Source: Roseomonas sp.
GTDB lineage: Bacteria; Pseudomonadota; Alphaproteobacteria; Acetobacterales; Acetobacteraceae
Direction of reading: 5' to 3'
NCBI GenBank assembly: GCA_020249145.1
Contig: JADCGF010000012.1
Span: 124,001-188,000 of the forward strand
DNA length: 64,000 nucleotides
Under the pieces are notes generated by a model that saw only the letters and a program-made list of their open reading frames with translations, was not told the DNA's origin and searched no databases. The translations under genes were made by a program, and so were the position numbers. Shown one piece after another: positions 35,827 to 44,056 of this stretch; positions within the stretch are counted from its first letter, which is position 1, and every line of letters starts with the position of its first letter.

Positions 35827-36507
35827 TCAGGCGTCTGCGCGGATCATATAGCCCGCATTGCGCACGGTATGGATCAAGGGCAGGTCAAAGCCGCGATCCA
35901 CCTTCTGCCTGAGGCGGGAGACATGGACATCAATCACATTTGTCTGCGGATCGAAGTGATAATCCCAAACTTTCTCAAGCAGCATGGTGCGTGTCACCAC
36001 CTGGCCGGCATGGCGCATCAGATGCTCAAGCAGGCGAAATTCGCGCGGCTGCACCTCAATCCGCTTGCCGCCCCGCATGACGGTGCGGGACAGCAGGTCA
36101 ATTTCAAGATCCGCAACCGTCAATTTCGTCGCCGGGACTTCCATGGCGGGCCGGCGCGCCAGCGCTTCAATGCGCGCCAGCAATTCCGCAAAGGCGAAAG
36201 GTTTCACCAGATAATCATCGCCGCCGGCCTTGAGGCCTTTGACACGTTCATCCACCGCGCCAAGCGCCGTCAGGAACAAAACGGGGGTCTTGTTGCCTTG
36301 GCTCCGCAGGGTTTCAACGATCCTCAGGCCATCCACGCCACCCGGCAGCATGCGATCCAGGATCAGCAAATCAAAGGGTTCTGAGGCAGCCATGAACAGC
36401 CCGTCGCGCCCATTGGCGACATGTTCGACAATATGGCCAGCCTCCTGCAGGCCTTTTTTCACAAAACGGGCGACCTCGGCATCATCCTCGACAAGCAGGA
36501 TTTGCAT
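35827..36507 (-). CDS. OmpR/PhoB-family response regulator
   Basis: This 226-residue two-domain regulator has receiver residues Glu7-Asp8-Asp9, phosphoacceptor Asp51 (LLILDRMLPGGVDG), Thr80 and Lys102 (VKPFAFAELLARI). The winged-helix DNA-binding domain spans about 130-222 (LTVADLEIDLLSRTVMRGGKRIEVQPREFRLLEHLMRHAGQ, then DPQTNVIDVHVSRLRQKVD). It precedes the kinase with a 6-base gap, a standard pair. The upstream htrA gene (81-base gap) may be regulated by this pair. Confidence 0.95.
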   Translation of the reverse strand: MQILLVEDDAEVARFVKKGLQEAGHIVEHVANGRDGLFMAASEPFDLLILDRMLPGGVDGLRIVETLRSQGNKTPVLFLTALGAVDERVKGLKAGGDDYLVKPFAFAELLARIEALARRPAMEVPATKLTVADLEIDLLSRTVMRGGKRIEVQPREFRLLEHLMRHAGQVVTRTMLLEKVWDYHFDPQTNVIDVHVSRLRQKVDRGFDLPLIHTVRNAGYMIRADA

Positions 36508-36588
36508 GACAGGCTAACTCCAGCAACAGTGGCGATTCCCTAGCAGCCCAAGGCTACGCTGCTTCCTTGAATTATTCAAAGAACGGCT

Positions 36589-37647
36589 TCAGCCGGGCCC
36601 TGGCCGAAGCCCGACCTGGACGGTGATTTCCAGCACGCGCCCTTCCCGCAGCAGGGAAAGCCGCACATTCTGCCCGGGCGGGATGGCGGAAATGCCGCGC
36701 ACCAGATCGCGATTATTGCTGATGCGCGCGCCATCCAATGCGGTGATGACATCGCCCTGGCGCAGGCCCGAACGGGCGGCGGGGCTGCCACGCTCCACCC
36801 CCAGTACTTGCGCACCACCGCGCGGCGGGCGACCTGGCGCGGCCTCCACATCGCCGACAGACACGCCAAGCCAGCCGCGTTCAACCCGCCCACCGCGCAG
36901 CAATTGTTCAATCACCGGGCGCGCCAGATCGGATGGCACGGCAAAGCCGATCCCTGCCGATGCACCGCTCGGGGAGAAGATCAGCGTCGTGATGCCAATC
37001 ACTTCGCCGGCCATGTTGAACAGCGGCCCGCCGGAATTGCCCGGATTGATCGGCGCATCGGTCTGGATGAAATCATCAAAGGGGCCAAGGCGGATATCGC
37101 GCCCAATGGCCGAGATGATGCCGGAGGTGACCGACCCGCCAAGCCCGAAGGGATTGCCCGCCGCCAGTACCCATTGCCCAACGCGCATCTGCCGAGAATG
37201 ACCAAGGGAGACCGCCGATAGGGGCCTTCGCGCTTCGATCTTGAGCAAGGCGATATCGGTCAATTCATCAATGCCCATGATAGTCGCCGGGTACTCCGAC
37301 CCATCAAACAGACCGACCAGCACATTCGCGGCTTCGCCAAGCACATGCGCATTGGTCACGATGATGCCCGAAGGTTCAATGATAAAACCGGACCCAGCGC
37401 CCTGGATGATCGGCCCCCTGCGGCGGGAAGAGTCGCGCTGGTTGCGTTCCCGCGGCTGGTTGCGCCATTCGGGCGGCACGCCTTCGCGCGTTGTGACCTG
37501 AATGCTGACCACTGCCGGGATCACGCTTTGCGCGAGATCAGCAAAATCCGGCAGGCCGCGCTGCGCAATGGCAGGCCCGCAGGCACCAAGGGCAGCAGGC
37601 AGGAAAAGCGCGGCGCGACGCGAAAGCTTGGGGTCAGGCATGGTCAT
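36589..37647 (-). CDS. DegP/HtrA-type serine protease, single PDZ
   Basis: This 352-residue protein degrades misfolded envelope proteins. The catalytic triad is His101 (VTNAHVLG), Asp131 (LTDIALLK) and Ser205 (NPGNSGGP), all intact. One PDZ domain at about 258-345 (GVERGSPAARSGLRQGDVITALDG). The N-terminus combines a twin-arginine-like RR (SRRAALFLP) with LGAC (Cys23), a possible lipobox, so it may be a lipid-anchored periplasmic protease. Starts considered are ATG 37647 and ATG 37641; a much longer frame is non-conserved. It lies upstream of the two-component pair. Confidence 0.9.
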   Translation of the reverse strand: MTMPDPKLSRRAALFLPAALGACGPAIAQRGLPDFADLAQSVIPAVVSIQVTTREGVPPEWRNQPRERNQRDSSRRRGPIIQGAGSGFIIEPSGIIVTNAHVLGEAANVLVGLFDGSEYPATIMGIDELTDIALLKIEARRPLSAVSLGHSRQMRVGQWVLAAGNPFGLGGSVTSGIISAIGRDIRLGPFDDFIQTDAPINPGNSGGPLFNMAGEVIGITTLIFSPSGASAGIGFAVPSDLARPVIEQLLRGGRVERGWLGVSVGDVEAAPGRPPRGGAQVLGVERGSPAARSGLRQGDVITALDGARISNNRDLVRGISAIPPGQNVRLSLLREGRVLEITVQVGLRPGPG

Positions 37648-37681
37648 GATCCCGCATAAATGCGCCGCTTCCGGTTTTGCT

Positions 37682-40144
37682 TCAACCTTGCGGCGTAGCG
37701 GGATTTTCCGGCCAAGCATGTTTCGGATAGCGCCCACGCATTTCTTTCCGCACCTCGCTCCAGCTTCCCGCCCAAAACGCGGCCAAGTCACCCGTGATGG
37801 CAATGGGCCGCCCGGCTGGCGAAAGCAGTGCCACCTGCAACGGCACGCGCCCGGCGGCGAGCAAGGGCAGCCCCGGCAGGCCAAATAGATGCTGCGCGCG
37901 GGCTTCAAGGGTTGGCACTTCCCGTGCGTAATCAATCGCGGCACTCCGCCCGGCGGGCAGCGCCAGCCGCGCGGGCAGGGCCTGGTCCAGGCTGCGGCGC
38001 GCCTCCCACGGCAATAGGCCAAGCAGGATCTGGGCAAGATCAAGCGCGCCCAATTCCTGCAAGCGCGTGAGGCCCGAAAGATGCGGCGCCAACCATTCCT
38101 GGGCAGAGGCGATCAGCATTTCATCGGAGCAATCGGGCCAGGCATCGCTTTCCACCTGCCGCATCCAGCCAATCCGCGCACGGGTTTGCCGCGCTGCTTC
38201 ATTCCAGGGCAGGTCTCGCAGGCCGCGCGTCGCCACGGCTTCAGTGAGCGCCGCCGCCATCGCCGCCGGGTCCGCTTGCGGCAGCGGCGCTTCTTCCAAG
38301 ACCAAGGGGCCAAAGCGAAGCCGCCGACGCGCGAGCACCGCACCGCTGCGCGCATCAAAAGCGGCACCTTCCTCCCGATGCAGCCTTTCGGGGAAGCGGG
38401 CTTCCAGCACGGCGCGTTCAATGGGGGCTGCCATGCGGATGCGCGCCTCGGTCCCCGCGATTTCCAGATCAGCCACGGCCAGCAAAGGCGCCTTGGCCAA
38501 GGGATCAACGCCGGTGATGCGCGCCCCTTGGCCCGAGGCCAAACGAAACGCGCCATCCATGGTACCGCGTCGTGCCGCGATCCGGTCCGGGAAGCCAGCG
38601 GCCAGCAGGGCGCCGGCATCGCCTTCCGCCGCCACGCCATTGCCAATGCCGAGCCGGCGCCGATGGAGGCTGGCAGCGCGGCGGATGCGCTGCACCGCAC
38701 CGCGATCCGCCGCCGCGTGATCTCCGCCAGCCAGCAGATCAAGGCGCAAGCCGATATCCGCCGGCGCTTCCCGCCCGCGCAAGGGATCGCGTTCTTCCAA
38801 AAGCGCGGCAAGCTCGGCGGCGAGTGCCTTTTCCGCATTGCCCGCCGCCGCCAGCATCATGCGCGCAAGCCTGGGGTGCGTGCCAAGCCGCGCCATGCGC
38901 CGACCGGTCTCAGTAATCCGCCCTTGCTCATCCAAGGCATCCAGGTCTCGCAGCAGCCCGCGCGCCGCGGCCAGCGTGCCCGGGGGCGGCGCATCCAGAA
39001 ACGCGAGCGCCCCAGGTTCCGCCCCCCAGGCGGCGCAATCCAGCGCCAAGCCCGAAAGCTCTGCTTCCAGGATTTCAGGCCGATCCGCTTGCGGCAGGCC
39101 GCGATGCAGCGCTTCCGTCCAGAGCCTTATCGCGACCCCTGGCGCGGTGCGCCCCGCGCGGCCCGCGCGTTGTTCGGCTGCTGCCTTGCCAATCCGCAAG
39201 GTCACCAGGCGCGAAAGCCCGCTTGCGGCATCCAGCCTGGGCGCGCGGCGATAGCCGCCATCCACCACAATCCGCACCCCCGGCACGGTCAGCGATGTTT
39301 CGGCAATCGAGGTCGCGAGCACCACCTTACGCTGCCCATCGGGGGCGGGATTGAGCGCGCGGTCCTGTTCGGCGGACGGCAATTCGCCGTGCAAGGGCAG
39401 CACCAGCACATCAAGCCCGCCCAACCTTTCGGCAGTGCGGCGGATTTCTCCCCAGCCAGGCAGGAAAGCCAGCACATCGCCGGGGTGGGAGACCAGCACT
39501 TCACGGATGGCACTCGCCATGGCTTCGGGCAGGTCGCGCGGGTCGCGCAAATCCCGCGCGCGGTGGCGAAGCTCCACGGGAAAGGCGCGGCCCAGGCTTT
39601 CAATCATCGGCGCTGGGCGGCCCCCTTCCGACATCAGCTCGGCGAAGCTCGCGCCATCCAAAGTGGCGGACATGGCAAGCAGGCGCAGTTCAGGGCGGAG
39701 TGCGCGTTGCAGATCAAGCGCAAGCGCCAGGGCCAGATCGGTATCGAGGTTCCGTTCATGCGCTTCGTCAAAGAAAATCGCGGCCACACCTTCCAGGCCG
39801 GGGTCGGTTTGCAGCCGGCGCACCAGCAAGCCTTCGGTGACAACCTCAACGCGCGTGCGGTCAGAGAATTGGCGGTCCAAGCGCGTAGCAAGCCCGATAG
39901 TGCCGCCCGGTTGGTCTTCACCAATCAGGCTTGCCATGCGGCGCGCGGCAGCACGGGCGGCAACGCGGCGCGGTTCCAACACCAGGATGCGCCCTTCGGC
40001 GGCCCAGGATTCTTCCATCAGCGCCAGCGGCACGATGGTGGTCTTGCCCGCACCCGGCGGCGCGATCAGTACGGCGTTTGACGCGGTGCTAAGGGCAGCG
40101 CGCAGCGCCGGCAGCGCCTCGGAAACGGGCAATTCGGGGAGCAT
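37682..40144 (-). CDS. hrpB: ATP-dependent helicase HrpB
   Basis: This 820-residue DEAH-box helicase is similar to HrpA-type RNA helicases. Walker A APPGAGKTT is at about residues 28-36, the DEAH box FDEAHERN near residue 125, and the SAT motif LLAMSATLDG. The helicase C-half has RAGRAGRTAPGVAIRLW. The C-terminal region fits the HrpB length (about 820). Function in bacteria is not well defined; suggested roles are RNA remodelling. Upstream gene is convergent small secreted protein at 40215, downstream htrA is 34 bases away. Confidence 0.95.
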   Translation of the reverse strand: MLPELPVSEALPALRAALSTASNAVLIAPPGAGKTTIVPLALMEESWAAEGRILVLEPRRVAARAAARRMASLIGEDQPGGTIGLATRLDRQFSDRTRVEVVTEGLLVRRLQTDPGLEGVAAIFFDEAHERNLDTDLALALALDLQRALRPELRLLAMSATLDGASFAELMSEGGRPAPMIESLGRAFPVELRHRARDLRDPRDLPEAMASAIREVLVSHPGDVLAFLPGWGEIRRTAERLGGLDVLVLPLHGELPSAEQDRALNPAPDGQRKVVLATSIAETSLTVPGVRIVVDGGYRRAPRLDAASGLSRLVTLRIGKAAAEQRAGRAGRTAPGVAIRLWTEALHRGLPQADRPEILEAELSGLALDCAAWGAEPGALAFLDAPPPGTLAAARGLLRDLDALDEQGRITETGRRMARLGTHPRLARMMLAAAGNAEKALAAELAALLEERDPLRGREAPADIGLRLDLLAGGDHAAADRGAVQRIRRAASLHRRRLGIGNGVAAEGDAGALLAAGFPDRIAARRGTMDGAFRLASGQGARITGVDPLAKAPLLAVADLEIAGTEARIRMAAPIERAVLEARFPERLHREEGAAFDARSGAVLARRRLRFGPLVLEEAPLPQADPAAMAAALTEAVATRGLRDLPWNEAARQTRARIGWMRQVESDAWPDCSDEMLIASAQEWLAPHLSGLTRLQELGALDLAQILLGLLPWEARRSLDQALPARLALPAGRSAAIDYAREVPTLEARAQHLFGLPGLPLLAAGRVPLQVALLSPAGRPIAITGDLAAFWAGSWSEVRKEMRGRYPKHAWPENPATPQG

Positions 40145-40214
40145 GGGTGGGGGAAATTATCCAGATATCCCTACCCATGTGACGCGCCGGCGGCGCGCAA
40201 TCAAGCGGCTTGCG

Positions 40215-40553
40215 TCAGCGCGGCCCCGGCCCTGGGCGGGGCGGCATGGGACCAGGCCCCGGCCCCGGCGGGAAATTCGGCGGATTGACCCAAACCCCGC
40301 CAATCGGCGGCGCATAGCCCGGCTGCTGCACAATATTCGGATCGGGCGGGCAATTCGGGCGATTGATGCCGCAATCCCAGGCGAAGCGATCCGGCCGCCC
40401 GGTCATGCTGCCGCCAGGGATGAAGCGGCAGGCGCATTGCTTGCCGGCCATGCAAGCCAATTGCCCTTCGCGGGCTTCGGTGCATTGCGGCGGTTCCTGC
40501 GCCGCAAGAGGCCAGGAGAGCAGCAGAAAGGCAGCGAAGATGATTTTGCGCAT
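40215..40553 (-). CDS. Small secreted Cys- and Pro/Gly-rich protein
   Basis: This 112-residue protein begins with a signal peptide (MRKIIFAAFLLLSWPLAAQEPP). The mature part has a Cys-rich core (QCTEAREGQLACMAGKQCACRF, DCGINRPNCPPD) with six or more cysteines, followed by a PGPGPG repeat tail. It may be a periplasmic or surface protein stabilised by disulfides. I do not recognise the family. A second frame over the same bases is a shadow. Its start is next to the hairpin-poor gap before the DsbD-like reductase, which could oxidise or reduce such a protein, but that is speculation. Confidence 0.6.
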   Translation of the reverse strand: MRKIIFAAFLLLSWPLAAQEPPQCTEAREGQLACMAGKQCACRFIPGGSMTGRPDRFAWDCGINRPNCPPDPNIVQQPGYAPPIGGVWVNPPNFPPGPGPGPMPPRPGPGPR

Positions 40554-40653
40554 TCTGCAGCCTCACCGGTAAAGGTTAACGCTTTACTAACAACGTCAGG
40601 TTAGTGACATTTCTGGACTTGAACCAGGGCGGTTTTGCGCCCCTTTATGGGTT

Positions 40654-42687
40654 ATGCGTTTCCTGGTTGCCCTGTTCGCCCTATTGATGCTGCCCTGGAT
40701 GCCGGCGCGCGCGTTGGAAAGCACGGCGCAGGAATCGCCCCGCGCGCGGGTGACACTGGTTGTGGATCATCTGGCAATCGCTCCAGGGAAAGCATTTCAG
40801 CTTGGGCTGCGCATCCGGCTGGCGCCGCGCTGGCATAGCTATTGGCGCCATGCCGGGGATGCCGGCGCGCCCACCGAAATCAACCTCACCCTGCCGGAGG
40901 GTAGTACCGCCGGCCCCATCGCCTGGCCAACCCCGCAGGCGATTCCCTTTGGCCCGCTGATGAGTTTTGGCTATTACGGCGAAGTGGTTCTGCCGATGCA
41001 GATCACGCCGCCCGCCAGCTTGCGTGCAGGAGAGGTCTTCAGCATCACGGCGGCGGCGACTTGGCTTGTCTGCGATGATGTCTGCATCCCGGAAGAAGGC
41101 AGTTTTCGGCTTGATCTGCCGGTTGTTGCTGAAGCCCAGAAGAACCCCGATCTGGCACCGCTTTTCGCCGCCGCTGCCGCTGCCCTGCCGCGGCCTTCAC
41201 CCTGGCAGGCCAGCGCGAGCATTCAGGGCGATGCGCTGCGGTTACGCCTGACTGGCCCTGGCCTTGGGCGCGAAAGCCTGAAGGAAGCGCTGTTCCTCCC
41301 AGGCACCGGCGGGCTTTTGGATCACGCTGCCCCTCAACGCCTCAGCCATGGCGCGGATTGGCTGGAACTGACGCTGAAGCGGGCCGAGCGTCCGGAGAAA
41401 GTCTCCACGCTTGAAGGCGTGCTGCTGCTGACTGATCAGGGCGGGCGGCGGCTAGGCTATGAAGTCGCGACCCCGTTATTGGCGGGCGCGGGTTTCTTGC
41501 CGCTGTGGCAGGCGCTGATTTTTGCCCTGATCGGCGGCGTGATCCTGAACCTTATGCCCTGCGTCTTCCCGGTGCTCGCCATGAAGGCCATGGCCTTGGC
41601 GCGGCTGGGTGGCGCGGCGCGGGGCGCGGTCAGGCTGGAAGCCGCGGCCTATACCGCCGGCGCGGTGGTGAGCTTCACGGCGCTGGCCGGGCTTTTGCTG
41701 GCACTGCGCGGCGCGGGGATGGCGCTTGGCTGGGGCTTTCAATTCACCTCACCAGTGTTTGTGCTGGCGATTGCATGGCTGATGCTGGCCGTCGGGCTGA
41801 ACCTATCGGGCGTTTTCGCGCTTGGCGGGCCGATTGGCGCGGGCGGGCATATCGCGGCACGCGGCGGATTCCTGGGCAGTTTCGCAACCGGCGCGCTGGC
41901 CGTGTTGGTGGCAAGCCCCTGCACGGCGCCCTTTATGGCGGCGGCGATTGGCGCGGCTTTGGTGATGCCGGCGCCGGCAACCCTTGCGGTGTTTGCAACA
42001 CTTGGCCTTGGGCTTGCGGCACCGACACTGATCCTGGCGCTGGCCCCCGGCCTCACGCGGCTGCTGCCCCGGCCCGGCCCTTGGATGGAAAAGCTGCGGC
42101 GCATCATGGCCTGGCCTATGTATGGCGCGGCGCTTTGGCTGGTTTGGGTGCTTTGGGCGCAAAGCGGTTGGCTTGGCGTCGCACTGGCGCTGGCAGGCGG
42201 GCTTGGCCTGGGCCTTGCCGCCTGGGTCTTCGGCCGGGCGCAACGTGCAGGACAGCGCGGGCTTGGCCCGGTTTTGGCCGCGCTGGCCCTGCTGCTGGCG
42301 CTGCCCTTTGGCCTGACCGCCGCCCCGCCGCCCCCCGGCGCCAGCGATATTGCCGAAAGCTGGAGCCCTACGCGGGTCGAGGCGCTGCGCGCCCAAGGCA
42401 AGGGCGTTTTCCTGAATGTCACCGCGGCCTGGTGCATCACCTGCCAGGTGAATGAACGGCTCGCGCTCAGGCGCGATGCCGTGCAGGCGGCCATGGCGAC
42501 GCGCGGCATTGTTTATTTGAAGGCGGATTGGACGCGCGGCGATCCGGCCATCACCGCCTTGCTCCGCACCCACGGGCGGGAAGGCGTACCGCTATATCTT
42601 TTCTGGCCGCCGGGCGGTGGGGAGGCGGTGATCCTGCCCGAAGTGCTGACCGAGGCCATGGTGCTGAGCCAAATTGCCGTGCCGTGA
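40654..42687 (+). CDS. DsbD/ScsB-type membrane thiol-disulfide reductase
   Basis: This 677-residue protein moves electrons from cytosolic thioredoxin to periplasmic proteins. It has a signal peptide (about 1-20), an N-terminal DsbD-alpha-like domain with Cys140 and Cys144 (VCDDVC), an eight-helix membrane core with Cys303 (LMPCVFPV) and Cys423 (SPCTAPF), and a C-terminal thioredoxin-like domain with Cys594 and Cys597 (WCITC). All six reactive cysteines are in place. The subfamily resembles ScsB because the N-domain is large. Partner substrates are unknown; the gene is monocistronic. Confidence 0.92.
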   Translation: MRFLVALFALLMLPWMPARALESTAQESPRARVTLVVDHLAIAPGKAFQLGLRIRLAPRWHSYWRHAGDAGAPTEINLTLPEGSTAGPIAWPTPQAIPFGPLMSFGYYGEVVLPMQITPPASLRAGEVFSITAAATWLVCDDVCIPEEGSFRLDLPVVAEAQKNPDLAPLFAAAAAALPRPSPWQASASIQGDALRLRLTGPGLGRESLKEALFLPGTGGLLDHAAPQRLSHGADWLELTLKRAERPEKVSTLEGVLLLTDQGGRRLGYEVATPLLAGAGFLPLWQALIFALIGGVILNLMPCVFPVLAMKAMALARLGGAARGAVRLEAAAYTAGAVVSFTALAGLLLALRGAGMALGWGFQFTSPVFVLAIAWLMLAVGLNLSGVFALGGPIGAGGHIAARGGFLGSFATGALAVLVASPCTAPFMAAAIGAALVMPAPATLAVFATLGLGLAAPTLILALAPGLTRLLPRPGPWMEKLRRIMAWPMYGAALWLVWVLWAQSGWLGVALALAGGLGLGLAAWVFGRAQRAGQRGLGPVLAALALLLALPFGLTAAPPPPGASDIAESWSPTRVEALRAQGKGVFLNVTAAWCITCQVNERLALRRDAVQAAMATRGIVYLKADWTRGDPAITALLRTHGREGVPLYLFWPPGGGEAVILPEVLTEAMVLSQIAVP

Positions 42688-42822
42688 CGTTATCTGCTTG
42701 ACGCCCCCCGGGGGCAGCGCGTTATCTGCTTCCTACCGGCATAAAGACCGAACGTGCAGCGCTTGCGCTGACGTGACCCGAGGTGGGCTTGGCTTCGCAT
42801 AACGCATTTCCGCGTGAAGCCA
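42688..42822. repeat. Direct repeats and hairpins in the DsbD-hypothetical gap
   Basis: CGTTATCTGCTT occurs twice (42688-42699, 42720-42731), 32 bases apart (three helical turns), with a GCCCCCCGGGGGC palindrome between. Two hairpins follow: CAGCGC-TT-GCGCTG (42757-42770) and TGGCTTC/GAAGCCA (42790-42822). Operator or leader structure is possible. Confidence 0.45.
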
Positions 42823-42855
42823 GGATTTAGGCTTTGCGCACCAAAGGTGCTTGCC

Positions 42856-44046
42856 ATGCCGCTTACCGAAACCCCTGCCGATCCCAAGGCGATGCCGGAT
42901 TTTCTGCGGCTGGTCGGGGCTGATCTTTGGACAAAGCGATTGGCAGATTTGGGGCGCCGCGCACAGGCAAGCGCCTTTCAAGGGCGCGCCGCGCAACATC
43001 GCCATGCTTTGGAGTTTGCGCTGGCACGCGCGGCACGCGGCACGGCGCAGGGCAGTGCGGAACGCCGCGCGCTTGGCTTTGCGGCGGAAGCGGTGCGGCT
43101 GGCGAAAGGCTTGCCGGAAGCGCGCCGTGAGAAGCTGCGCGCCGCCATCACCCAGGGGCTTTCTGGCGAAGCCACGCTGATCCCGCTATTCCATTTGCTG
43201 CGCAGCGCGGCACTTTATCGCGCCGAGGGGTTTGAGGTGCGCTTCACCGGCCTTGCCGAAGGCAGCGCACATGATCTGACCATCAGCCGTGGCGGCGCTG
43301 TTGCGGAAGTGGTGTGTGAGACGATCTCCGCCGAGGAAGGCCGCCCGGTGCAGCGCGGCCATTGGTATGCACTGATGGATAGCGTCAATCCTGAATTGCA
43401 AACCTGGCTGGCCGCGCATCCCGGCCGCTATGTGCTGCGCATGACGCTGCCGGATGGGCTTTCGGGCCCCGACAAGGCTGCTGAATTGCAGCGTCGCATC
43501 ATGGCCATGCTGGCCGCCGAAAAGCGCCAGGATAGCAGCGCCGATGCGGTGCTGAAATTGGACCCGCTGGTGCTGGCGGGCGCGCAGGCTGATCCGCTGC
43601 CCGGGCGGCTCCGTCAGCAATTCGGACCAGAGGCGCATTTGGCCGTAACCGGCGATCCCGCCGGCGGATCGGTCTTTGTGCTGGCGGCGCGCGCCGGTCA
43701 GGAAAACAGTATTTCCGATGCGGTGGCCGCGCGCATGTCGGGTGCCGCAGCAGAACGGCTTTCGGGTGCCAAACCCGGCATTGTTTCAGTCTTCATCGAA
43801 GACATGGACCGCGCCGAATGGCGGAGCCTTCGTGATGAATTGGCGCTTGAAGGTGCGGTGCGCCGCTTTCTGGCAGGCCATGCCGCGCGGCGCGTGGTGG
43901 CGGCTGCCTGTTCTTCCCGCGCGGAGCTTTTCGGCCTGGCGCCACCGGATGCGGTGACGGGCGGGGAGTTGCGTTTCCGCAACCCATCCCACGCTGCCGC
44001 TAAATCCGCTGCCCTGGCGCCCGCCATTCTGTCGACGAGCGCTTGA
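42856..44046 (+). CDS. Uncharacterised protein, possible PD-(D/E)XK-like domain
   Basis: I do not recognise this 396-residue protein. The start ATG 42856 (MPLTETPADPKAMPDFLRLVGADLW) is preferred to an upstream one at 42814 in the leader. It is cytosolic-looking. An Ala/Arg helical N-half (residues 25-100, ARGTAQGSAERRALGFAAEAVRL) leads to a motif with spacing like PD-(D/E)XK nucleases: FEVRFTGLAEGSAHDLTIS with Asp140, and VAEVVCETIS with Glu151 and Glu155; the usual Lys is replaced by Cys. The C-half is helical. It converges with aspT. The nuclease idea is an inference from motif spacing. Confidence 0.6.
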   Translation: MPLTETPADPKAMPDFLRLVGADLWTKRLADLGRRAQASAFQGRAAQHRHALEFALARAARGTAQGSAERRALGFAAEAVRLAKGLPEARREKLRAAITQGLSGEATLIPLFHLLRSAALYRAEGFEVRFTGLAEGSAHDLTISRGGAVAEVVCETISAEEGRPVQRGHWYALMDSVNPELQTWLAAHPGRYVLRMTLPDGLSGPDKAAELQRRIMAMLAAEKRQDSSADAVLKLDPLVLAGAQADPLPGRLRQQFGPEAHLAVTGDPAGGSVFVLAARAGQENSISDAVAARMSGAAAERLSGAKPGIVSVFIEDMDRAEWRSLRDELALEGAVRRFLAGHAARRVVAAACSSRAELFGLAPPDAVTGGELRFRNPSHAAAKSAALAPAILSTSA

Positions 44047-44056
44047 GCGGAGAACC

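Noticed and set aside
38081..40081. 666-residue frame on the plus strand opposite hrpB
   Set aside because: Shadow frame, Arg/Gln/His-rich with no domain; hrpB motifs on the minus strand are intact.
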